Assembly (NCBI GenBank): GCA_036245805.1
Contig: BTRK01000002.1
Span: 43,754,661 to 43,818,660 of the forward strand
Origin: Pristionchus mayeri
Lineage: Eukaryota; Nematoda; Chromadorea; Rhabditida; Neodiplogasteridae
DNA: 64,000 bases
Direction: 5' to 3'
Shown here: positions 1-10,700 of the stretch, piece by piece
Numbering within the stretch: position 1 is the first letter of the stretch
How the letters are laid out: every line of letters begins with the position of its first letter
Program-made: the position numbers and the translations under genes
The notes under the pieces: generated by a model
What the model was told of the DNA's origin: nothing
Databases searched by the model: none
The model's input: only the letters and a program-made list of their open reading frames with translations

Positions 1-1975
1 GTGGCAGTTTGACAGACATGAATCGCGTCATTACTAGCGCTTTGTTCTCTGCCTTCCTCTTCCTTCTCTCTAGTTTCTTCCTCAATCGCCCCCTGAATCG
101 CCCCCCTCCTCTTCACCCCCAGGCCCTCCCCTCTCTTACAAATTCATGCTTCTCCTCTCACTTTTGCTCTCCCTTGCCCGCAACGTTTGCCCGAGTTTAA
201 GATCACTTCGCTTCCTTCTCCCCCTCCTTTTCGCAGGACTCAGAGATCGCGAGTTATTGCTCATATCCACATGCTAGAGGTAGCTGACACTTGCCTAATA
301 GATGTTATAAATGACCATGTTTACCTCTTCTCGGTCCTCATTTCCTCTATCATTTCCAATATCTCGCCCCCATGAGCCACACTCACATCTGTCTCATTTC
401 CGCCCTCACTCATCCTCTTCCCCTCTCACGAGACGCCCTAGAGCTAATGTGTTTCATGAATGGCTTGAATTAGGAGGGATGAGGCCGATTGAATTTCTGC
501 GTAGGATCCACATAAAATATATACACATTAATCACTTGATACGTGTTATTTCGGGTATTTATGGTATTGACATGAAGAATATGGATGCCTAGTCTCCGGT
601 AGGGCAATAATGCGTCTGTCGCTTATGGAAACTAAAGGGGAGAGAAGAGATTTTGCCACGTATGTGAAGTTGAGAGAGAGAGCCGAAAGAATGCTGTGTT
701 TGTATCCGATTTATCGCTCGTTTCGTCATGTTTCGCTTGAAAATAATATTGATCTAGCCAGGCAAAATTAGCTGTAGATGCGCTGTTTTCCGCCCCGCTC
801 GCCGCTCATTCTCCTTCTCATTTTCGAAATTATGCTTCGTGGGACCGAAGAAGAATCGTAGGCAGCGAAAAACAGTCTCGCCCCCCCTCTTTCTCTCGAT
901 GGTCATGATGCCTTTCTTCTCATGCATGACTATTCTATTCTCGATGCTGAGAGTTCTCACGTGTTCATTATGATGATAATGCACATTGTGACCGAGTGAG
1001 TCTCGTGCGTTTCTCAAATGAGGACAGGAAACGCCGTTTGAGTCTCAAATACTTTACTGTTAATCTCAAAACTACGATGGCAGTTTGGGTTCGCCAGATT
1101 TTTCTCATTTAAACTGAGCAGTTCTGAACTGCCTCGAACTCGTCCATCGTTCACAAAAACATAATCCTTAACATCTGTCGATTTTTTTCCATGCTTAGTC
1201 AACATGTGATTCGGATAAACTGTGATTCGCTTTCTGTTTTATACTCTCTCGATCCCAATCGCGCTTTGAGAGAATGATTGCAATGAAGAGAGCGTTCCCG
1301 AAACCTAATGCTTAGTCACCATCCCCAAGTGCTCATCAATGCTCCCTCTTCGTGCGATTCGCGACACCGCATGTCTCATTTCACATTTTAACTTCTTCTG
1401 TCCCCCTCTTCCTCTCCTCCTTGATCCTCACTCTTCTTCCCTTCGCTCACTGCCTTTGACGCTAGAAATAGACAAGGAGAACCGAGGAGAGCAGGGGGGA
1501 CTCATTCTCTGCTCGCTTTCTTCTTCCCTCCTACTCACCTGCCAGCTGTTGCTGTCGCTGTCGTCTCGTGTTATTGCATGTGCAACGCGAAAATTTCGCA
1601 GCTATTATTGGGCCAATTCTCTGATACTCTTCACTTCCCATGCTCTCTATCCGACTCTGTACCGTTTGGGTGGACGTATCGATTCTGTCCCGTTTCGCTA
1701 GAAACAGGATTTCCGTTGGAAAAACAGTGGACACATCAGAATTACAGTGGACATTTGTACCCCCGAAATCCTGCTTGTCCAGCCGACTGTACAGAGCCCT
1801 CTATCGCAGTCAGAATGGATTGCTGCAATGATTCACAAGAAATATCTCCATCATAAATCCCCGCGTTTATGCGGGTTTTCGAGGTAAATTGCTAAGATTC
1901 CAGCCAGAAAACCCACTAGACGCTCTCACGCAATCCAATTTGGCAGCCTTTCTGTAGTGCCCTAGTACTCCATCT
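1..1975. other. No supported gene; CT/GA-rich non-coding DNA
   Basis: Short open frames occur on both strands, but none has convincing composition, a paired splice signal or a recognisable domain. The sequence is rich in CTCTC/GAGAG clusters. It could be intergenic, or part of a long 5' intron or promoter of the galectin gene further right. Confidence 0.5.
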
Positions 1976-2364
1976 TCTCCTCTTCTCCTCCTCCTCCTCC
2001 TCCTCCTCCTCCTCCTCCTCCTCCTCCTCCTCCTCCTCCTCCTCCTCCTCCTCCTCCTCCTCCTCCTCCTCCTCCTCCTCCTCCTCCTCCTCCTCCTCCT
2101 CCTCCTCCTCCTCCTCCTCCTCCTCCTCCTCCTCCTCCTCCTCCTCCTCCTCCTCCTCCTCCTCCTCCTCCTCCTCCTCCTCCTCCTCCTCCTCCTCCTC
2201 CTCCTCCTCCTCCTCCTCCTCCTCCTCCTCCTCCTCCTCCTCCTCCTCCTCCTCCTCCTCCTCCTCCTCCTCCTCCTCCTCCTCCTCCTCCTCCTCCTCC
2301 TCCTCCTCCTCCTCCTCCTCCTCTTCCTCCTCCTCCTCCTCCTCCTCCTCCTCTCCTCCTCCTC
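1976..2364. repeat. (TCC)n / (GGA)n trinucleotide microsatellite
   Basis: An essentially perfect TCC run extends from about 1986 to 2323 (roughly 112 units). A CTCTTCC interruption follows, then a short imperfect tail to about 2364. One strand is pure pyrimidine and the other pure purine. The minus-strand open frames of poly-Arg, poly-Glu and poly-Gly here are three readings of the same repeat and are not genes. GGA repeats are known to form unusual purine structures; whether this tract does so in vivo is inference. The length may be unreliable in assembly. Confidence 0.97.
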
Positions 2365-5300
2365 GTCCTTCTCTGCCCATTGAGAGGCCTCCCCTCCTCC
2401 TTCTGGAGACGCGTGAGGACTTCGATTAGATGTCCGACCACTCACGTGCTTGCTCTCACCTTGTTGTGCTCGAGATTCTAGCAAGTTTCAAGAGAGGTTA
2501 CGCCTCAGCTCAGGTCTCCATTGCAATGAAGCCATCGTCATGTTCGACAACAGCATGCGCCCGTTCGCATACTTGTTGAACATGCTGAAGGGCATGCATA
2601 CCATATTTTCGAAAGAGTGGTGTACCAATGTTTGCTGACTCTTACTTGAACGGGATCATATGTATAAATGGCCGATGCAACTCCGCTGATCCGTCCTTGC
2701 GCAATGTAATTGACAAGATGCTGTCGATGGTAATCTTCTTCTTTTGCACGTGCCGCCTATCGCATTCCGCCCACCAATCTAAATGGCCAATTTACAATCG
2801 CCGAACCGATTAGTAGTAGCCCCACCCGCTCTCGAGGAGGAGGCGGCATGCCTCTTAGAGTCGCACTCTTTTACAGCCAGATGAGCTATATATATAAATC
2901 ATGCGTTTCACATCTTTGTGCATATTTGTCGTCCTTTCGCTGTCTCGGCACACTATTGGATATGAAAACAAGCAGCATTTCGCCTAGCTTATCGTCCGAA
3001 ATCGGCTGCCTTTCGCATCATTTTTGACGAGTGCTCGAGACGTTTCGAAGTAATCGGCGCGTTCTTGAGCCCTTCTTTGCCTGCCTCTAGAGAATTCCTC
3101 AGACAGCCATCAGTCTTTATTGATGCTCGGCCCCTCCTTGCTCTAATACGCACCGATATTTGTCTTTTCAATTTAATTCTGGCTGGAATATATTGCACAA
3201 TTTTGGATTCCCAAAGACATTTTGAACTCAGGGTGTAGTAATACGTGTTCTTGGCTTCTCTGACTTTTATTCGAGATTCGTGTAGTTTTTTCTCTAGAAC
3301 TTATTCGCACACGTGCACATCCACGAGTTTTATGACGGCATTGTTATTTTCTCGCGTATGTTTATGATTGTGAGTGCGCCCATTTTCTAGGGCAATTTTC
3401 GCGAGAGATAGAAGTGAATAGAGGCGATTCTAGGAGGAAAACTGACAATTCTCCTCTCGTCGCCCGCCCATAATGTGATTATCTCCGGACGAGTGAATTC
3501 AAGAGGGGAGGGAGGAGGAGTGGTAGTACGCCCTCTCTCTCTCTCCCGCATTTTTCATTGCAGTGGTCCATTGTGATGCGTGCCTTTCATACACTTTGAC
3601 CTACCAGCGGCGAGGGGTAAACAAGTCGATTTACATTCTTCCTGGGTTTTTTACCCTCCAGAATTCGCTGCATTCAAAAGCGTTTCCATTCGTAGCTCCG
3701 ATTTGAGCCTATTTTGGCTTGTGAAAGCGCTAGAGAGAGAGACTCATTGCCTATGCACCAAGAGCCTCCTCATGACTCCTCTGCCTTTGTTTCGTTTTCC
3801 TCTCGTCCTGAAGAGACTTTCTCTCTGTCGCCCCTCTCTGTTTCCCCCCTCACAGCTTCTTTCGCTCTTCAGTCGACGTAAACAAGCTTAGCTTGGACGG
3901 AAACGTCACGTGTGTGTTGCCGCATAAACTAGGGCTTTTCTTTCGAAAGGGTGTGTTTAGTGTGATGAGGACATCTCCCGACCGATGCTCTCCAGTAACT
4001 TTCGCGATGAAACATAATATTTATCGGTGGGCATTTTTTGCCTGTCGCCTCGAATGAGCGTCACGCCAGCTGAGTAATAATCTAACTCTCTCCAAATCTC
4101 ATGCTCTCTCGCATTCCCTAACCGCCGAGAGAACGTATAATTGAGGAGAGTCGCTCCACCAGCTAGTTTCCGCATTGTTTTCGTATAGCATTCGCCGTCT
4201 TTATCTCTGCGTCTCTCCGATCGCAACGCTCTCTCGCCTTTCGTCTGCAATCTCTGGATCTCGAAATCTCGTGTGATCCCGTTGCTCGAATTGCCCGCTG
4301 TAAACGGAACGACGCAGGTGTTTTCCAAACACTGTTACGACCAGAGTTCGTATGTAGGGTAACTCTCTTCAATCTGCACACTATCTCTATGCTTGACCTG
4401 CCGAAAAAGCGCGTAGAATGAAGAGAATGAAGAGTCATCCTTAGTTACGACTAGGATGATGTTGAGGCAAAGTGGCAAAGGATACAGATTGTAGTAGATG
4501 TTCGGTCGCCAACGATTTGCGCCTCTGTTTTGATGCGCCATTCTTACGCATCACTGCAAATTTCAAGTTTTCGAGAGGCCATTTCGCATTGAAGTAGTGG
4601 ACGATGGCGAATAGTTCGACTACCTTCTCTAATCCTTGCCTGGTTGATTTCAAATGCTTCATCGACTTAATCCTGAATTGACTTAAGAGTCGCGAATCTG
4701 CATTGCGATAGAGCCTGCTGAATTTAAGTTTTTGCAGTTCTACGCCATTCTTTAGTCGTTTACCTCTCGCCTGTCGCTTCGCCGCTTCTTCCCCGCTTCC
4801 TCTTCATGTTTGATTGTTGGTGAGGATGGAAAGCAGCTGAGATTGAGAGAGTGGAGAGAGATGGAGAACGTTCAGCTGACTAGGAAGTATGCTGATTGGC
4901 AGCGCAAATTTGTATTTTATCATGTTTTGTTGCGCGTGGGTAAGGCCCTCTTTCAATTCTCATCGTATCAAATCAACTAGTGCAGTACACATGGCTGGTT
5001 TGTGTTTTCATAGCATTTCACCTGAAAAAGAGACAACACTTCACGCTTGCACGCCTCCTCTAACCAATCAAAACTGGCTCGGATCGGCGGCGGCGTAAAA
5101 GGCACACCAAGTGTCATAGGCGCATGCCACTACTTTCACTACTACTGCGAACGACTCTTTCGATCGCTTTCCGTCTCTCGCTCACGCCTTCTCTCTCGCT
5201 ACTCTTCCAGAATTGATCACGGTATCTCCCTCTCGACCGTGCGTGTTCTCTAGATACCATGAGAGGTGATAGAGCATGCATAAAGGAGAGATCACTCGCT

Positions 5301-7680
5301 CTCCTCCTTGTTTACTCTCACGGGCGGCGGCGCACGATTTTTCGCACGATGCACCGCTACTTTTGCCACGGCGACGCGACGCGAGTGAATTTCGTAGTAA
5401 CGATGTGCCATCCTTATTATTACCGCAGTAATTGGCAAAATGAAAAATAAGCGTGGGAAATTGGCCAGAATTTTCAATATTTCCATTTTTGTGACAATTG
5501 TAGTCTTTCGGTGGTGAGTCTTTGCTCTTGCCTAATTTTTAAGATAGCGAAAGCTCCCGAAATCAGCGTATTAGCTTATCGTCGCATGTTAAAGTTAATC
5601 GTGAAGGAGATTCAATCAGTACGAAGGTAGTGCACCAATGACCACCAAATTCGTTGCGTACCTTGATTTAATCCTGCAGTCGTAGCACAAGAAACATTGA
5701 CCCGTTCTGTTTATCGCTGTATTTATGAGGGAATTGCGCACAAAAACAAGGCCTTATCATTCCCATTATGAGATAATGATAGCGATTATCATTGAGGGAA
5801 TGGGAAAGGGTCACGACGATCCGAAGAGTTCTCTTGCCTAAGACTGCATTTTCTCGCAAAAGCTGCCTTTATTTTGGATTGTTCATAAGTATGAACGCAA
5901 ATTGAGGTGATTACTTGATAAACAAATACAAATAAAATCGCGAAACCGATTCACTGTCAGTGAATTTATTGCAGCGATGACTTTCCCTCCCGTGATTTCA
6001 ATTTTCGCAATATGTTTTCGTTTATCAGCATGTTGAAAGAACTAAGAAGTACCATTACTCAGCGTCGATCAGTATATTGCGTGGGCTCGGATCTGAATCA
6101 CGCCTTGGGGCTATTTCACTCCCTCACTCATCCTTTTTCCGACACTCTCTGCCCTCTCCCTCTCACAGCTCGTGAATCAACATCCTCTTCCTCCTCTATA
6201 CCTCACCGCTCTCTTATGGTCGAGTAATGTTTGAGCACACGCCATTGCGAGATGCCTCTTTATATTTCTCCTTCACTTTTGAGTTCTTTCGAGCGCGTTA
6301 AGGACCGCTTGACATGGTTTCAGCCTTTTTTTCCAACCCACTCCCTACAAATTTTCGTATAGATTTGAATAGGTACATTCGATCAGTAGATCACAATTCA
6401 GTAATCTCGGTAGATGTTTCTTGAACAGTGAAAATGCGCTACCCCCATTCCATATCATCTGGACTCAATCGTTCTCAAAATGAACGCCAATCTCCCTCTC
6501 ATCGTTCTTATTTTTCTCGTGTTTGTTCTCAGTTACAACCCCCGCTCTGTGTGTATCTTCGGCAGTTAGTTTGACTTTTACTAGGCACTTCAATCGGGGG
6601 GATAAATGCGAGTAGTTCGGCTCGCTTACTTCGATCTTTGGCCCCCGACGAAAACCACTGCGCGCTTGCTGTCTGATCTCCAGACTTCGACGCACGAGTA
6701 AATATCCACCAACGGTCAACGAATCGAAAAAGTGCCATGTCCTGTGGGAACCGTCGCACCCCTTAGAACCAGAAAGTATTCAATTTTATCACCAAATTCA
6801 AGAAAAAATGCTGAAAAAAGCACCATTCGGCGGTTTTTATTCGGTCTCGTACCAATGAAAGTGCGCGCTTCTCTTACGCAACTCCTGATCGCATCTGTCG
6901 TAATGCGAACTTGGTAGTCGTTGGATCGGAAAATAGGAAGCAGTAAAGTTTCGAAAGGGTCGCGATGAGTAACTGTTGTGGAATCCGCCTCTCGAGTAGA
7001 TGATGGTACTTGAGGCGTGTTTACAGTTCGGATTATATGATGTCGTATATAATGTCGAGTATCTTCTCCTTGATGATTCAACAACATTCTTCACTCGATT
7101 CGAGAGACGAATCTTGTTTTCATCAGTGGAACCTCATTTTTTCGCATTTTTTCGCTGGACTAAAAGTGTCAAAGGCGGCGCTGAGGCTAGTCACGGCACT
7201 TTAGGCAAAAGATGGCTCCTCAAAACGATGGCATTTTGCTTTGGTTCCCTTTCAACTGTCTGATTCGCAAACTGGCATTCAATAAGAAGAAGTGTATCGG
7301 TTCCATGACTGCTTCGGGCCAAATTCGCTGTAGCTACTCACATAGACGCAGCCATCCGTTGCACTCTCCGGTCTCGCGAGTCGAACAACACCATAATTCT
7401 CCACTCGTTCATTGTCTCGTACTCCTCAGACGTCTAAGCAGTCTACGGAAGATGTTTCCCCCCAGTTTTTCTTTGTCTCCTCGAGATTAGACGCTCCCCA
7501 AAAACACTTGTCTTAATGTCCAAATTTCAGGCCTGACCAAATTCGAATCACCCTCGCGTTTCCCAGAATCTGACCTGTTTTGAGCCTATTCTTGTGACTT
7601 CTTCTCTCTTGTTCCGCATTCGATTCGATCACGCCCGGTTATTTATTCATTATTTGCCCAATTTATTCTCTGTTTTGCAG
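2365..7680. other. No supported gene; possible upstream or intronic DNA of the galectin gene
   Basis: About 5.3 kb with only short, compositionally unremarkable open frames on both strands. I found no tRNA-type B box, no convincing exon with both splice sites and no mobile-element ORF. The right end runs directly into a strong TTTTGCAG acceptor at 7673-7680, so part of this stretch may be a 5' intron or outron of the galectin transcript. Confidence 0.45.
5752..5809. other. Imperfect inverted repeat / hairpin
   Basis: Nested arms can be paired by eye: CCTT with AAGG at the outer ends, CATTCCC with GGGAATG, and AATGATA with TATCATT around a 5-base loop. An asymmetric internal loop lies between the middle and inner stems. 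The size is about 58 bases. It may be a chance foldback, a cruciform-forming site or a small hairpin RNA; nothing in the sequence decides this. Confidence 0.4.
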
Positions 7681-7736
7681 CGACTCAAACCGCGTGGTAG
7701 ACTTCAACTGCCAAGACGATGACCGACAAAACTTTC
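7681..7736 (+). other. First coding exon of the short galectin isoform
   Basis: The exon follows a strong acceptor (TTTTGCAG, ending at 7680), which could be a cis-splice acceptor or an SL trans-splice site. It carries a 38-base leader, an ATG at 7719 and six codons (MTDKTF), and ends in phase 0 at a GTGAGT donor. The only phase-0 acceptor found before the first galectin domain is at 9147/9148, and it joins this exon in frame. The exon's identity rests on splice signals and phase, not on protein similarity. Confidence 0.6.
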
Positions 7737-10700
7737 GTGAGTGAACCTCCTATTTTCTCGAAATCCCGACGCAGTAACCCGCTGAAAATAACGCCCCGCG
7801 CCACCACTGCATGATTTGTGACTGAGGAAATTGAAAGAGCGACCACCATTTGGCACTCGTTTGATGGAGAAATTGATGTCCCGAGAGGGCTGTCCACTTG
7901 CATGATGTTTTCCTCGGAAATATTTGATGTGACGTTGGCACGTGCGCACAAACAAGCCTGTGCAAGATAAGAGTGCACGCCACTGCGTATTTTCCAATCG
8001 GTTCCATCCATCAAGTGAGCAATCGTCCGACTCTCTCCAAACCACACGCTCTCTCGTCGATCCGAGTGAGCGAGAGAGAGTGTGTGATATGAGGGGAGCG
8101 AGACCATTGCTCCATCAACTTCTCTCCCCGTCGTTCGTGCCTGCTCGCAAGAAAAACCGTCGTCAGCTGTGAATGTTGTGGGAATATTCGTGTGTGAGGT
8201 GTCATCTCAGATTCCTTCCCGACCCTCTTCCCCGGTCGATTCCGAACAATAACCGACCGCGAAAAAATTTTGCGCTCGGAATACCCTGGATATTCTCCCC
8301 ACCCCCCCCCCCCCCCCCCCCCCGATTTATCTGATTTACGGCTAATTAGGCCAAACATTGCCGATTAGTCCCCGCTTCTAGACTCGTTAAATTTAGCAAC
8401 TAGATGAACGGGTGTAGACTTCTCATTAGTCCCTGACCTAGGGAGATAACTCGAGAGGGGCTAAATAGGCGTCCCAAAGCGGCAACACCTAACCCTACCG
8501 CCTGCGCGTGACATGCCCATAACAGGGACTAGTGTCGTCGGCAATGGAACAAACAGAAGGGAGGCAGCACTACTGGATAGAAGGGGACACACAACGATGG
8601 ATAGATGGACCTCTGCTTCCATCTTCCCGAGGCCACGCCCCGGAGAAAATAAGAGGAGGAGTCCTCTGTCTCTCTCTCTTGATTTCGGCACTAGTCCTCC
8701 ACAACAATCGCTGGTGGTCGGCCGCATCCGCGACTGAAACTGACGCTCCCGCCGCGCCAAGATTACGCCTCGCGTCGTCTCGATTACGCCCGCGCAGCGG
8801 CCCCCTGCTGCAGCAGCTGCAAAGACGGGCGGTGTGACGTGGCGGATACAGAAGGCGCCCGTGATGGGCGCCGGAAAGCAGCCGCTAGACGACATCCGGG
8901 AAATAGACGTGCTGCCGATGCCGCACATTTGGCACTACGCCAAGTATATCGTAAGACTAAGCGATCCCTGATTCAGGGGAATACAGTGTTTTGAATGCAA
9001 TCTAGCCTAGAATCAGTTTTCATGCACGCTTAATTGGCAAGTACACTAATAAGTCTCCGGGGCAGCGGAGGCTGGCTTATGAGAGTGATTGTGACAGCTT
9101 GCTGGTGGTGCGGTGGTGATGCGCGGGCGAAGTTTGCCAAATCGCAGAGTACGGTGCACAACGAGCCATTTCAGAACATCCCCTATCGCAGCAAGCTGAC
9201 GGAGAGCATCGAGCCCGGACAGACTCTCATCATCCGAGGCAAGACCATCGACGAGTCCAAGAGGTATGAAAGCATTATCCGGCTCCAGGACTAGTCTTTT
9301 CCGGCTCTGGTTCTCCATTTGACGGTCCCGAAAATCCCGGTTTCAGATTCAATATCAATCTTCACAAAGATACTCCGGACTTCTCGGGCAACGACGTGCC
9401 TCTGCACGTCTCCGTGCGTTTCGATGAGGGAAAGGTAAGATTTTTATGATGGGAAGCATCTCTAGCTTGTTAATGTATTTTTTTTTTGTATTTTTTACAT
9501 GAGATATTGTCATTTTTGGCACTAAAGTACTATGGCACTTTTTGGCACTAAAGTAGTACTATGGACTATGGAAAGCATGTATTTTTGAAAATCACTTTTT
9601 TGGAACAAACAGCGTTCTAGGATGATTCCTGTCCATTTCCCACTAAGCCTAGTGTCAACAGCGTCGAGAAAGTGAAATGTCTGGGCAAGCGGCGAATATG
9701 GTCACGTTTTCTCAATGAGGAAGCTTCCTTTCGGTCTCTAATCATGCGACATTCGTTGACGCTCTCTGGAATTTCTAAAGGCCAGCGCATTACCAGAGAT
9801 GGAGCAATTGTGATCTCTCTCCATCTCTCGAACACAAGCATGGCGTGACATTATTTCACCCGGGCGGGGCTCTTTGTTCTCTTCTCGCTATTTGCGGCCT
9901 TTGACGTCTTCTATGATTGACCCACTTCCGGCCGTGATCTAAGAAGGTGTTTGTTGATGACCCAAAAGGCGGTCGTGGGTCATATGAAAATGTGCGCGTC
10001 CCGTGTGTGTGCTCTCAGCGACGGAAGTAGACAAATTTCCGCCCCCACTGGTGTGTGTTTCTTTTCACTCTCACTCTGAAAATGCCATTGAAATCGACAC
10101 CGATGAGAGGGGGGGGGGAGCTCTGAGGGGATTGCTGAGGAAGTGAACCTGAGCATCTGGGAGAGGCCGCTGAGTCAGAATGAGTCTACGTCAGTCTCAC
10201 TATTGGCATCATCATTGAGAAAAACTCACCCACTTTTTGTATCTCGTAGAACTGCCCAGAAAATGCGATAAATGAGGAATGTGGCTTATCACCTTTAGGC
10301 AACTATGATTTACAGATACATATTTTTTTCAAGAATCAGGGGCGGCAAATACGAGAGATCCACAAATGCGCATGACCCCATTATGGCATGCGAGCGCAAA
10401 GACTGTATTCTCCAATTTTTGAAGAAAAATGCACGTAGAAGTGTCTGCTTGTCTATTCATCGGAAATTGCCGATGCTCGTTCCAGACTAAAAACACTCAA
10501 AGTGATGGCGGCCATTCGCCTTGAAAAGTGGGTTCCAGAGAACTGAGGGGAAAAACTTCTAAAAGAAGAGCACTGGAACGTTTATCCTGATGAATTTCGC
10601 GGAATTGCCCTTCCTTCGGGCAAGTTTCGGTTTACTTTCCCTCGTCTAATTCCGGGTCCATCCACGGCCCGCCCTCCCCGAGACCTAAGCTCGTCTTATG

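Noticed and set aside
1867..2484. Minus-strand poly-Arg, poly-Glu and poly-Gly open frames
   Set aside because: They are three readings of the same (GGA)n repeat with no unique coding sequence or splice context.
8461..8928. 155-codon minus-strand open frame opposite the alternative galectin exon
   Set aside because: It is a shadow of GC-rich sequence, with no domain and no splice partners, and it overlaps a better-supported plus-strand exon.
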